A DNA stretch of 24,021 bases from an uncultured Acidobacteriota bacterium (GCA_946887105.1 CAMPKJ010000053.1:1-24021), one strand, 5' to 3'; numbered from the stretch's first letter, positions 16,726 through 24,021 are shown. Translations and numbers: made by a program. Notes: generated by a model from the sequence alone, not told the origin.

Positions 16726-17579
16726 CGCGCCATCCGCGAGTAGACCGACGGCGCCATCGGCCGCAGGCGCAGTCCGGAGCTGAGCAGACTCTCCGAGTGA
16801 CCGAGGAAGAGATAGCCGGCGGGCGTCAGGCGGGTGAGGATTCGCGCCACCGCCCGCGTGCGCGAAGCGGGATCGAAGTAGATCAGCACGTTCCGGCAGA
16901 AGATCAGATCGAACGCCCCGAGCTCCGGCAGCTCGTCGTGCAGGTTGAGCCGTTGAAAGCGAATTACCGAGCGCACCGCATCGGAGGCCGACATCCTGCC
17001 GCTCTGCGAGCGAACGCCGCGCATCATGTAAGCCTTCAGATACGGATCCGGGATCTCCGCGGCCTTGTCGAGCGGCCACACGCCGGCGATGGCCTGGCGT
17101 AACGCGCGTCCGGAGAGATCGGTTGCCAGCACTTCGATGTCCCATCCCTCCAGGTGCGCGAGCAGCGTCATCGCGATCGAATACGGCTCCTGTCCGGTCG
17201 AGCAGCCGGCGCTCCAGACGCGCACGCGGCGCGCACGCGCACGTTGTTCCGCCTCGGCGCGCCAGCGCGGAACGATCTGCGTCTCGAGATATTCGAACTG
17301 CGCCGGCTCGCGAAAGAATCGGGTCTCGTTCGTCACCAGCCGGTCGAGCATTTCCACGCGCTCCTGCGGTTCGCGCTCGACGAGCGTCAGGTATTGGCCG
17401 AAGCGCATCATTCCCAACGTGCGGATCCGGCGCGAGAGCCGCGCGGTCAGTAACTCGCGCTTGTGCTCCGACAGATGGATCCCCGACTCGCGATAGACGA
17501 GATCGCGGAAGCCGCGGAACTCGCGGTCCGACATCGGCACGATCTCACTGACGTGCATCGGCGAGTAACGCGGCGGCAT
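16722..17579 (-). CDS. cheR: Chemotaxis protein methyltransferase
   Basis: Up to 285 aa. Transfers methyl groups from SAM to receptor glutamates. The N-terminal helical domain contains RESGIHLSEHKRELL (30-44) and TNETRFFRE (83-91). The SAM site is WSAGCSTGQEPYS (122-134), and the C-terminal FCRNVLIYFD (227-236) is the conserved methyltransferase strand. There are three candidate starts. ATG 17579 has GGAG 7 nt upstream but overlaps cheW by 35 bp. ATG 17558 has no SD. ATG 17534 (MSDREF) begins exactly where the family core begins, just after the cheW stop. The 17579 start is given for its ribosome site, but 17534 is a serious alternative. The stop overlaps cheB by 4 bp. Confidence 0.95.
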   Translation of the reverse strand: MPPRYSPMHVSEIVPMSDREFRGFRDLVYRESGIHLSEHKRELLTARLSRRIRTLGMMRFGQYLTLVEREPQERVEMLDRLVTNETRFFREPAQFEYLETQIVPRWRAEAEQRARARRVRVWSAGCSTGQEPYSIAMTLLAHLEGWDIEVLATDLSGRALRQAIAGVWPLDKAAEIPDPYLKAYMMRGVRSQSGRMSASDAVRSVIRFQRLNLHDELPELGAFDLIFCRNVLIYFDPASRTRAVARILTRLTPAGYLFLGHSESLLSSGLRLRPMAPSVYSRMAR

Positions 17580-18015
17580 CGAGGATCTCCGCGGTCGAGA
17601 GGATGGCCGTGAGGTCGAGGAGCACGATCAATCGTTCATCGACGCGCACCAGGCCGGGAACGAAGTCGATGCCGAGGCCGAACGGCGGCGGCTCCTGAAT
17701 CTCGGATTCGTCGACGTCGACGACGCGGCTCACGCCATCGACCATCACCGCGATCACCACCTTCTCCGTATCGACGTCCATCTCCACGATGATCAGACAG
17801 GTGCGGCGGGAGACGTTCGTCCGCTCCAGTCCGAGTCTGGCCGCGAGATCGACCACCGGCACGACCGTGCCGCGCAGATTCATGACCCCGCGCATCCACG
17901 CCGCGGTCATCGGCACGGGCGTGAGCGTCCGGTACTCCGCGATCTCGCGCACGCGCAGGATGGAGATGCCGTATTCGTCGTCGCCGATGAGAAAGGTGAG
18001 TAACTGTTGGGCCAT
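17545..18015 (-). CDS. cheW: Chemosensory coupling protein
   Basis: 156 aa, essentially one CheW/SH3-like domain. Recognisable parts are LLTFLIGDDEYGISILRVREI (the CheW opening), PMTAAWMRGVMNLRGTVVPVVDL (the signature), and RLIVLLDLTAILS near the end. It links the receptor to the CheA P5 domain in the array. Its ATG 18015 overlaps the mcp stop by one base (TGATG), and GAGAGG lies 5 nt upstream. It is the only CheW in the window, matching one receptor and one CheA, so this operon could encode a self-contained array. A C-terminal tail of about 15 residues (AEILDAAALLADARQ) overlaps the possible cheR start region. Confidence 0.97.
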   Translation of the reverse strand: MAQQLLTFLIGDDEYGISILRVREIAEYRTLTPVPMTAAWMRGVMNLRGTVVPVVDLAARLGLERTNVSRRTCLIIVEMDVDTEKVVIAVMVDGVSRVVDVDESEIQEPPPFGLGIDFVPGLVRVDERLIVLLDLTAILSTAEILDAAALLADARQ

Positions 18016-19841
18016 CAGAACCTCTCGTAGTCGAACTGCGACAGCTCCGCGGCAGAGGGGCGATACGGCGCGATGAGCGGAACTTCGTCGAGCGCCGGCG
18101 CGTCGTCATCGGCGGCAGCGCGCTTGGCGCCGAGCGTGAAGATCTCCATGCGCTGCCGCAGCGTCTTGGCCTGCCCCGCCAGTTCCTCCGCGGTGGCCGA
18201 GAGCTCTTCGGCCGCCGATGCGTTCTGCTGGGTGATCTGATCGAGCAGGCTCATGGCCTGATTGATCTGCGCGACGCCGGTCGATTGTTCGTTCGACGCG
18301 GCGGAGACCTCCTGCACCAGCTCCGCGGTCTTGTGAATCGACGGCACGAGCTGCGTGAGCGACGTCGCCGAACGCTCGGCGATGCGGACGCTCGATCCCG
18401 CCAGTCCGCCGATCTCCTTCGCGGCGCTCTGGCTGCGCTCCGCGAGCTTGCGCACTTCGCTGGCCACGACCGCGAACCCGCGCCCGTGCTCGCCCGCACG
18501 CGCTGCTTCGATGGCCGCATTCAGCGCGAGCAGATTGGTCTGGTAGGCGATGTCTTCGACGATGCTGATCTTTTCGGCGATCGCCTCCATGGCCTCCTTC
18601 GTCTCGCCCACGGCGCGTCCGCTGAGCTCCGCGTCGCGCGCGCCCTGGATGGCCATGTCGCGCATCTCCTGACTGTTGGCCGCGTTCTGCGTGATCGAGG
18701 CGGTCATCTGCTCGAGACTGGCCGTGGCCTGTTCGACCGACGCGCTCTGGCTGCTCGTGCCGCGCGACAGGCTTTGCGCGGTCGACGACACCTGCGTCGA
18801 CGCCGTCGAAAGCGTGGCCACGCCGGAACGGACGTCGCCGATCATCTGCGCCAGATTGCGCGTCATCTTGCGCAGCGCCAGCGCGAGCGTGTCGTCATTC
18901 GACTTCGGCTTGATCGTGGACGTGAGATCGCCCGCGGCGATGGAGTCGGCGATGCCGGTCATCTCCTGGAGGTACACCACCATGTCGCGGAACGATCGGC
19001 CAAGGGTGTCGTTGTCCGAGCGCGGCGCCACGGTCGCGCTGACGTCGCCGCGCGAGATCCGCTCGGCCGCGCCGGCCATCTCCTGGAAGTACTCCACCAT
19101 CCGCTTCATCGATTGCAGCAACCGGCCGATCTCATCGTCGCGGGAGCCGTCGATATGCGCGGCCAGATTGCCTGCCGCCAGTTGATTGGCCACTTCCACG
19201 GCCTGGTGCAGCGGCCGCGTCAGGCTGCGGATCAGCATCACCGAAATGCCGGCCAGCAGCAGCAGGCAGATGATGCTGATCACCACCACCAGCCATTGCG
19301 TGGAGCGGTGCAGGTCGCGCACTTCGCTGAACGCCTTCTGGATGTTCTGCTTTCCCTGCGAGCGCGTCGTATCGAGCGCGGTGGAGAGATCGTTGTGGCG
19401 GCGGCGCATGTCTTCGAGCGATTCCGCGAAGCTCACGCCGGTCTCCGCGGCGATGAGCCGCACGGTCATGCCGCGCCCGAGGCCGTAGTAGGCATTGAGC
19501 AAGCCGCGCAGACGCTCGATCTCCGCCGCCTCGACCGCGGGATTGGCGCTTTCTTTTTCGAGACGGGCCAGGAACTTCTCCTTCAGCGCATCGGCTTCCT
19601 GGATCCCGGCCGGATCGTGCGCGGCCGCGGCATCCTGCAAGGCGCGCTGGATGGCGGTGAGGATCTCGTGGAGATCGTGGTGCATCTCGGTGGCCGGGAA
19701 GTAGCCGACCTCGATCATCGTGCTGAACGACTCGGTGCGCGAGACTGCGAAGACGGTCGTGCCGAGGATGAGCACCAGTGCCAGCGCGGCAATGGCCGGC
19801 ATCATGAGAACCCGATGGACGAACTTCAGTTTGCGGAACAT
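18015..19841 (-). CDS. Methyl-accepting chemotaxis protein with tandem HAMP domains
   Basis: 608 aa. TM1 about 10-33; periplasmic, mostly helical sensor about 34-182; TM2 about 183-204. A HAMP domain follows (205-257), then two further HAMP-like units with repeated (I)(S/A)xGD(V/L) cores (about 258-297 and 298-340). The cytoplasmic hairpin tip is [20 protein letters not shown] to about residue 470, the site for CheA/CheW contact. Methylation-site matches lie at E370/Q371, E377/Q378 and E545/E546; the two Gln are possible CheD substrates. The C-terminus is a flexible 35-residue linker ending DYERF, which resembles a CheR/CheB tether pentapeptide. ATG 19841 has GGAG 5 nt upstream, inside the cheA tail (16-bp overlap). 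The ligand cannot be read. Confidence 0.96.
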   Translation of the reverse strand: MFRKLKFVHRVLMMPAIAALALVLILGTTVFAVSRTESFSTMIEVGYFPATEMHHDLHEILTAIQRALQDAAAAHDPAGIQEADALKEKFLARLEKESANPAVEAAEIERLRGLLNAYYGLGRGMTVRLIAAETGVSFAESLEDMRRRHNDLSTALDTTRSQGKQNIQKAFSEVRDLHRSTQWLVVVISIICLLLLAGISVMLIRSLTRPLHQAVEVANQLAAGNLAAHIDGSRDDEIGRLLQSMKRMVEYFQEMAGAAERISRGDVSATVAPRSDNDTLGRSFRDMVVYLQEMTGIADSIAAGDLTSTIKPKSNDDTLALALRKMTRNLAQMIGDVRSGVATLSTASTQVSSTAQSLSRGTSSQSASVEQATASLEQMTASITQNAANSQEMRDMAIQGARDAELSGRAVGETKEAMEAIAEKISIVEDIAYQTNLLALNAAIEAARAGEHGRGFAVVASEVRKLAERSQSAAKEIGGLAGSSVRIAERSATSLTQLVPSIHKTAELVQEVSAASNEQSTGVAQINQAMSLLDQITQQNASAAEELSATAEELAGQAKTLRQRMEIFTLGAKRAAADDDAPALDEVPLIAPYRPSAAELSQFDYERF

Positions 19842-21487
19842 GACCACTCCTGATGGATGCGTGTTGGATTGCGGATGACGGAAACGCGCCGGTCGATCTC
19901 GACCTGCAGCAGTGCGGGAACGTCGATGATGAAAGCGATCCTGCCGTTCGGAAGGATGGCCGAGCCGGACAGACCGGCGATGCCGCGCAGAGACTTCGGC
20001 AGCGGCTTGACGATGGTGTGACATTCGCCGTGGAGCTCGTCGACGACGAGGCCGGCGCGTCCGCGGCCGTAGCGAACGACCACGATGTTCTCGCGCTCGG
20101 CCGCCGGTTTTTCGAGACTGTCGAGCGACAGGCGCTCGCGCAGTCGTATGAACGGAATGCTCTCGCCGCGATGACTGAGCACCCCGATGTCGCGCTCGCG
20201 TGCAGCGGCATCCGGCGGCAGATGCAGCGCCTCCACGACCGCTTCCATCGGAATCACGAACGACTCTCCGCCGACGCCGACGCCGAGCCCGTCGACGATG
20301 GCCAGCGTGAGCGGAAGACGGACGCGGAAGGTGGTCCCTTTCCCCGCCTCGCTCTCGACGCTCACCGATCCGTGGATCGCATCGATGTTGCGCCGCACGA
20401 CGTCCAGACCGACGCCACGTCCGGAGAGGTCGGTGACCGCGTCGGCGGTCGAGAATCCGGGATGAAAGATGAGCTCCGCGACCTGTGCATCGCCGGGCGT
20501 TTCGCTTTCGGATACGAGACCGCGTTCGCGTGCGCGGCGGATGACGCGGTCGCGATCGATGCCACCTCCGTCGTCGGCGAGCTCGATGACGATCGTGCCG
20601 GCCTCACGGAAACTGCGCAGGACGAGCGTTCCGATGGCCGGCTTGTTCGCAGCCTGGCGTATCCGGGGCTCTTCGATTCCGTGGCCGACGCTGTTGCGGA
20701 TCATATGGATGAGCGGATCGCGCAGGTGTTCGATCACGGTCATGTCCACTTCGACGTCGACGCCTTCGATCTGCAGCTCCGCTTCCTTGCCGAGCGCGCG
20801 GGCGGTGTCGCGCACGATCCGCTGGAACTGCCGGAACGTCGGGCCGACCGGCACCATGCGCAGCTTCATGACCAGCTCCTGCAGCTCGAGATGGAGATGG
20901 TCGGCGTCGCGTTGCGCTTCGAGCGCGATGCGGGTGGTGGTCGCGGGATCGCCGAGCATCTCGCTGAGCCGGCCGCGCGCGATGCCGATCTCGCCGCTCA
21001 GGTCGAGCAATCGATCGAGCTTCGCCAGGTCGATGCGCAGCGTGCGCGACGCTCGTTCCGGCAAGGGAAGCATCGGCGCGCCGTGCGCGGGCACGTGCAT
21101 CGGATCGGCGCCGCGCAGTTGTTCGATGAGCTGCAGCTCGGCCGCGGAGAGCACGCGCTTGCGATCGGATTCGAACAGCAGTCCGCGCAGCGCGTCGACC
21201 GATTCGAGGAGCAGCGTGATGATGCCGTTCGAGACCACGGTCTGCCCGGCGCGCAGGCGATCGAGCAGATCCTCCATCGCGTGCGCAATCCTGGCGATCG
21301 CTTCGAAGTCGAAGATGCCCGAGTTGCCCTTGAGCGTATGGACCGCGCGGAAGACCGACGCCAGCGCCCCCGCATCCTCGGGCGAGCGCTCGAGAACGAG
21401 CAACGCCTCCTCCGCCGCCGCCAGCCCTTCGTCGGACTCGGCGATGAACGCGTCGAGCAATGCAGCCATCGATTCGTTGTCGAGCAC
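19826..21487 (-). CDS. cheA: Chemotaxis histidine kinase lacking a P2 domain
   Basis: 553 aa, shorter than the roughly 650 aa of E. coli CheA. The HPt domain (about 1-107) has phospho-His50 in [10 protein letters not shown]. Only about 40 residues separate it from the P3 dimerisation helices (148-210), so there is no room for a P2 CheY/CheB-docking domain. The ATP-binding domain has an N-box [12 protein letters not shown] (261-272), DDGGGID (305-311), GRGVGLDVV (357-364) and GKGTTF (382-387). Gly268 stands where most CheA proteins have Asp before the His. The P5/CheW-like domain is about 395-530, followed by a short tail ([16 protein letters not shown]) that overlaps the mcp start. GTG 21487 is chosen because AGGA lies 11 nt upstream; ATG 21469 has no SD. 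Three bases separate it from the cheD stop. Confidence 0.96.
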   Translation of the reverse strand: MLDNESMAALLDAFIAESDEGLAAAEEALLVLERSPEDAGALASVFRAVHTLKGNSGIFDFEAIARIAHAMEDLLDRLRAGQTVVSNGIITLLLESVDALRGLLFESDRKRVLSAAELQLIEQLRGADPMHVPAHGAPMLPLPERASRTLRIDLAKLDRLLDLSGEIGIARGRLSEMLGDPATTTRIALEAQRDADHLHLELQELVMKLRMVPVGPTFRQFQRIVRDTARALGKEAELQIEGVDVEVDMTVIEHLRDPLIHMIRNSVGHGIEEPRIRQAANKPAIGTLVLRSFREAGTIVIELADDGGGIDRDRVIRRARERGLVSESETPGDAQVAELIFHPGFSTADAVTDLSGRGVGLDVVRRNIDAIHGSVSVESEAGKGTTFRVRLPLTLAIVDGLGVGVGGESFVIPMEAVVEALHLPPDAAARERDIGVLSHRGESIPFIRLRERLSLDSLEKPAAERENIVVVRYGRGRAGLVVDELHGECHTIVKPLPKSLRGIAGLSGSAILPNGRIAFIIDVPALLQVEIDRRVSVIRNPTRIHQEWSCSAN

Positions 21488-21490
21488 GAT

Positions 21491-21982
21491 CTACAGCTTC
21501 CTGATGAGCGTCGTGCCGTCGGCGGTCCGGAACGTGAGCTTCCGCCCCTGGCGTCCTTCGACGTCGTGACGCAGCACGGCAATCTCATTGCGCTCGAGGA
21601 ACTCGAACGCCTCGGCCACATTCCGGCTGCCCAGCGCCGGCCCTTTTGCGTCGCCCGGCATCAGCGATGCGCCGCCGAACACGCAGGCGAGGAGCGTCTC
21701 GCGATGCGCGCCGTTCTTCAGCATGCGGTCGAGCAGCATCGACATGGCGTGGTTGCCGTATCGCGGCGAGATCGCGGCTCCGCCGAGCGGGAGGATGAAA
21801 TGATTGATGCCGCCGAGCGTCGTCTGCGGATCCCACAGGCAGACCGCGACGCACGAGCCGAGAACCGTGGTGATCGCCGCGGCCGATGGCTCGCACCAGA
21901 GACCACCGGGATGGAGATAGATCCGCCGCGCCATCTGCCCGCGCTTCTCCGGATCCATAGCGGGAACGACGCACATCTTCAT
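21491..21982 (-). CDS. cheD: Chemoreceptor glutamine deamidase
   Basis: 163 aa. Converts receptor Gln to Glu so that the sites can be methylated. The Thr-Cys-His triad known from CheD is preserved in spacing: Thr38 and Cys44 in TTVLGSCVAVCLWD, and His61 in GGINHFILP (17 residues after Cys). Other family marks are YGNHAMSMLLDRMLKNGA and GGASLMPGDAK. ATG 21982 overlaps the GAF-gene stop as ATGA; ATG 21976 and a Met at residue 17 are further options. No cheC is present, so any CheD-CheC phosphatase loop is absent here, and its job is probably deamidation of the neighbouring receptor. Confidence 0.95.
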   Translation of the reverse strand: MKMCVVPAMDPEKRGQMARRIYLHPGGLWCEPSAAAITTVLGSCVAVCLWDPQTTLGGINHFILPLGGAAISPRYGNHAMSMLLDRMLKNGAHRETLLACVFGGASLMPGDAKGPALGSRNVAEAFEFLERNEIAVLRHDVEGRQGRKLTFRTADGTTLIRKL

Positions 21983-22773
21983 CGCGACGACTCCGCGAGC
22001 TGCCGGCCGGCGAGGACCTGCGCGTGGAGCGACGTGCAATACAGCGCGATGCCGGCCTGACTGGCCAGCAGGCCGAGGAGCTCTTCGTCGAGTGACTCGA
22101 GCCCCTGGTGCTTCTGCGGAAGCAGCCGGAAGACCGCGATCGCGCCGGTGACACGGCCGTCGACCTGCAGCGGAACGCAGGCGGCCATGCCGACGCTGCG
22201 GCCATGGTCCCCGTTCGCGACGAATGCCTCTCCGGTCGCGGCAACCTGTCCGATGATCCCGTCGCCGAACGCCACCTCGTGGAACATCGACGGCGGTTCT
22301 TCGAACCAGTCGATCATCCGCAGGCGGTCTTCTCCGTCGCGTTCGAAGACGGCGAAGTCTTCGGAGCCGATCAGGTTGATGACGATCTCTTTGATGGCCG
22401 CGAGAACCTGCGCGCGATCGAGACTGCCGTGCAGCTGGTATCCGGCAACGTAGAGATTCGCGAGGTTGGTGTTCTGCGTCTCGATCTCGACGAAGCGTCC
22501 GGCGACGGATTCGTTCTCGCGCTGCACCTCGGACAAGCGGCGCATGAGCGTGTTGTGCTCGTCGACCCGCTGGGCCAGGTCTTCGCGCACGTTCATGAGC
22601 TGCTCCTGCAGGCGGATCTTCTCGAGTTGCAGACGGGAACGGTCGGCCTCCAGCGCCGCGACCATGATCCGCAGCCGCTCGTTCTGCCCCTTGATCTCGG
22701 ACATCGCGCGATTGGTATCGTCGCGGACCTTCTGCACGTAATGGCCGCCGGCGTTGTCGTTCGGGGCGCTCAC
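21979..22773 (-). CDS. Coiled-coil plus GAF-domain protein of the chemosensory operon
   Basis: 264 aa, soluble. Residues about 15-105 form a long charged heptad-rich coiled coil (for example LEADRSRLQLEKIRLQEQL). Residues about 112-250 form a GAF domain, with the typical core GDGIIGQVAATGEAFV (170-185), CVPLQVDGRVTGAIAVF (199-215), and a final LGLLASQAGIAL helix. It has no enzyme domain. A small-molecule or redox sensor, or an adaptor for CheY/CheA, is plausible, but the function is unknown. It starts with GTG 22773 overlapping the cheY stop (GTGA) and ends overlapping cheD by 4 bp, so it is a true operon member. It could feed a cytosolic signal into the array alongside the membrane receptor. 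Confidence 0.88.
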   Translation of the reverse strand: MSAPNDNAGGHYVQKVRDDTNRAMSEIKGQNERLRIMVAALEADRSRLQLEKIRLQEQLMNVREDLAQRVDEHNTLMRRLSEVQRENESVAGRFVEIETQNTNLANLYVAGYQLHGSLDRAQVLAAIKEIVINLIGSEDFAVFERDGEDRLRMIDWFEEPPSMFHEVAFGDGIIGQVAATGEAFVANGDHGRSVGMAACVPLQVDGRVTGAIAVFRLLPQKHQGLESLDEELLGLLASQAGIALYCTSLHAQVLAGRQLAESSR

Positions 22774-23153
22774 TGCGTACCGCCTTCATCGAGAAAGCCG
22801 CGCACCTTGGTGAGCAGCTCGGCGCCGTTGATCGGCTTGGTGATGTAGTCGCTGCAACCGCTCTCGAATCCGGTCTCGACGTTCTGCTCTTCGCCTTTGG
22901 TGGTGACCATGATGATCGGCACGTGCTTCGTCTCTTCCTGCTGCCGGATGCGGCGACAGGCCTCGAAGCCGTTCATCTCGGGCATCACTACATCGAGCAG
23001 GATCAGATCGGGCTTTTCGATCGCGGCCGTCGTCACCGCCTCGCGGCCATTCTTCGCGGTGACGATCTGGTACGCCTGCCCGCGAAGAACCATCTGCTCC
23101 ATCATCAGCGTCGTCGCGGAATCATCGACGAGCAGGATCTTCTTTCGATTCAT
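22770..23153 (-). CDS. cheY: CheY-like single-domain response regulator
   Basis: 127 aa, receiver domain only: acidic pair D10/D11, phospho-acceptor D54 in LLDVVMP, T84 in IIMVTT, and K106 in YITKPI. It is the first gene of the ten-gene operon. ATG 23153 is preceded by a strong SD, GGAGGAG (23165-23159), 5 nt away. No flagellar motor genes are nearby, so its output may be a motor encoded elsewhere, or it may be a phosphate sink or an adaptor in a non-motility pathway. The GAF protein directly downstream is a possible partner. The leader contains a palindrome and -24/-12-like sites. Confidence 0.96.
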   Translation of the reverse strand: MNRKKILLVDDSATTLMMEQMVLRGQAYQIVTAKNGREAVTTAAIEKPDLILLDVVMPEMNGFEACRRIRQQEETKHVPIIMVTTKGEEQNVETGFESGCSDYITKPINGAELLTKVRGFLDEGGTQ

Positions 23154-23165
23154 GTCTTCTCCTCC

Positions 23166-23193
23166 GGCAGCCCACTAGAGCGAGCGGGCTGCC
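23166..23193. repeat. 8-bp inverted repeat next to the cheY ribosome-binding site
   Basis: GGCAGCCC (23166-23173) and GGGCTGCC (23186-23193) pair perfectly around a 12-nt loop. The stem ends directly against GGAGGAG, the cheY SD. If transcription starts upstream, the RNA hairpin could affect cheY initiation. If it starts near 23168, the palindrome is promoter DNA instead. Confidence 0.7.
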
Positions 23194-23194
23194 A
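23179..23194 (-). promoter_or_regulatory. Candidate sigma-54 (-24/-12) promoter of the che operon, site A
   Basis: The minus strand reads TGGCAGCCCGCTCGCT. GG (23193-23192) and GC (23181-23180) are 10 nt apart; TGGCA and the final GCT fit the consensus, while three other positions do not. Its distances to the upstream CGCGA element (70 bp) and to the downstream SD (15 nt) are almost identical to those of the porin promoter, which is the main support. It overlaps the inverted repeat at 23166-23193. Confidence 0.45.
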
Positions 23195-23237
23195 TGGAGA
23201 AGAACGAAGTCAAGTCGCTGGAAAGACAGGAGATTGG

Positions 23238-23253
23238 CGCATTCCACGCGCCA
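23238..23253 (-). promoter_or_regulatory. Candidate sigma-54 (-24/-12) promoter of the che operon, site B
   Basis: The minus strand reads TGGCGCGTGGAATGCG. All seven positions of the -24 half fit TGGYRYR. The -12 half is ATGCG rather than TTGCW, with the correct 10-nt GG-GC spacing. By sequence it is the better match. However, it lies only about 10 bp from the CGCGA element, which is close for an NtrC-type activator, and would give a leader of about 75 nt. It is listed as the alternative to site A. Confidence 0.35.
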
Positions 23254-23263
23254 CGGCGGGGAG

Positions 23264-23301
23264 CGGTTTCACGAGTTCTCGCGAAGCGTCTCGCGACAAA
23301 T
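23264..23301 (-). promoter_or_regulatory. Second copy of the three-box CGCGA element, upstream of cheY
   Basis: The plus strand begins CGGTTTCACGAGTTCTCGCG. Boxes start at 23270 (CACGAG), 23280 (CGCGA) and 23292 (CGCGA), offsets 6, 16 and 28 from the left edge, against 6, 16 and 27 in the porin copy. Eighteen of the first 21 bases are identical to that copy, in the same orientation. It also lies 38 bp upstream of the divergent oxidoreductase start, so it might affect that gene too. Confidence 0.6.
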
Positions 23302-23338
23302 CGCACCACCGGCCCGTGGCATACTCGCGTCGCTCAGA

Positions 23339-24021
23339 ATGACTGCCATCGTCAAAGCGGTCTGCCCGCACGATTGCCCCGACACCTGCTCGATGCTCGT
23401 GACCGTCGAAGACGGACGCGCGATTCGCATCGCCGGCGATCCCGAACATGCGGTCACGCAGGGATTCCTCTGCACGAAAGTGGCGAAGTATCTGGAGCGG
23501 ACGTATCACGACGGCCGCTTGCTGTATCCGCAGATCCGCATCGGCGCGAAGGGCGAAGGGAAGTTCCGGCGCGCGACGTGGGACGAGGCGCTGGCTTTGA
23601 TTGCGTCGAGACTGCGGCAGGTCATCGACACGGACGGACCGCAGGCGATCCTCCCCTACTCGTATGCGGGCACGATGGGACTCATCCAGGGCGAGTCGAT
23701 GGACCGGCGCTTCTTCCATCGCATCGGCGCGTCGCTTCTCGATCGCACCATCTGCGCGAGCGCGGGCGTTGCTGCGCTGAATGTCACGTACGGCACGCGC
23801 ATGGCGCCGGATCCGGAAGATGTCGTCAATGCGAAGCTGATCCTCCTGTGGGGGACCAACACGCTCACGTCGAACCCGCACCTCTGGCCGTTCATCCGCA
23901 AGGCGAAGGCGAACGGCGCGACCACGATCTGCATCGACCCGCTGCGCACGCGCACCGCGGCCGCATCCGATGAGCACATCGCCATCCGTCCCGGCACCGA
24001 CGCCGCGCTGGCGCTGTCGAT
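23339..24021 (+). CDS. Molybdopterin-dependent oxidoreductase catalytic subunit (3' partial)
   Basis: 227 codons are visible; the gene runs off the window. The N-terminus carries a [4Fe-4S] motif with Cys9, Cys13, Cys17 and Cys45 (CPHDCPDTC ... GFLCTK), as in the DMSO reductase/formate dehydrogenase superfamily. It is followed by the conserved FRRATWDEALALIA segment (about 77-90) and a molybdopterin-binding alpha/beta region with LILLWGTNTLTSNPH and ICIDPLRTRTA. No twin-arginine signal is seen, so it is probably cytosolic. The substrate cannot be told from this part. ATG 23339 is chosen because the Fe-S motif begins right after it; no SD is evident, and a CATACT -10-like box (23320-23325) is possible. 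It is divergent from the che operon, sharing 185 bp of intergenic DNA. Confidence 0.9.
   Translation, partial: MTAIVKAVCPHDCPDTCSMLVTVEDGRAIRIAGDPEHAVTQGFLCTKVAKYLERTYHDGRLLYPQIRIGAKGEGKFRRATWDEALALIASRLRQVIDTDGPQAILPYSYAGTMGLIQGESMDRRFFHRIGASLLDRTICASAGVAALNVTYGTRMAPDPEDVVNAKLILLWGTNTLTSNPHLWPFIRKAKANGATTICIDPLRTRTAAASDEHIAIRPGTDAALALS

Noticed and set aside
16726..17145. Extended CheB N-terminus (495 residues)
   Set aside because: The extension is a shadow of cheR; the receiver domain begins at ATG 16725, which overlaps the cheR stop.
23194..23973. 259-codon plus-strand frame starting in the che leader
   Set aside because: It runs through the oxidoreductase gene in the wrong frame; the Fe-S cysteine motif is in the frame starting at 23339.

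Overview
This is a GC-rich bacterial window with densely packed, overlapping genes. I see no RNA genes, IS elements, CRISPR arrays or phage genes. The best taxonomic guess is Acidobacteriota or a similar deep Gram-negative phylum. Three things point there: a secreted metalloprotease with Ig repeats, a porin (so an outer membrane), and a large sigma-54 plus chemosensory gene set. This assignment is inference. No stretch longer than about 190 bp lacks a gene. The three real intergenic regions are 7058-7177, 11672-11826 and 23154-23338.

Layout. (1) Positions 1-3891 (+) hold the 3' part of a very large secreted metzincin-like protein with Ig repeats. (2) Positions 3898-7057 (-) hold zwf-opcA-pgl, the oxidative pentose-phosphate entry operon. 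It is divergent from a FadI-type thiolase at 7178-8473 (+), and the gap between them carries a GAGGAAC repeat and inverted repeat. (3) Positions 8477-11671 (-) hold a three-gene operon: an outer-membrane porin, a small PstS-like periplasmic binding protein, and an EAL phosphodiesterase with a degenerate GGDEF domain. (4) Positions 11827-23153 (-) hold a ten-gene, essentially gapless chemosensory operon: cheY, a coiled-coil GAF protein, cheD, cheA, mcp, cheW, cheR, cheB, a multi-PAS histidine kinase, and an NtrC-class sigma-54 response regulator. (5) From 23339 to the window end (+) lies the N-terminal part of a molybdopterin oxidoreductase.

The main discovery candidate is regulatory. The intergenic regions upstream of the porin operon (11785-11820) and of the che operon (23264-23301) carry the same roughly 36-bp element. 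It has three CGCGA boxes spaced one helical turn apart, and both copies lie in the same orientation. In each case a GG-N10-GC (-24/-12) candidate lies 70-71 bp downstream of the element, followed by a Shine-Dalgarno sequence 14-15 nt further on. The only sigma-54 activator in the window is encoded between the two elements. The simple model is that the chemosensory array, the PAS kinase and the NtrC-type regulator form one circuit. That circuit would activate its own operon and a porin / binding protein / c-di-GMP-hydrolysis operon. It resembles in outline the Che3-CrdS-CrdA arrangement of Myxococcus, but has different outputs. There are no flagellar or pilus genes in the window, so an alternative (non-motility) function is plausible.
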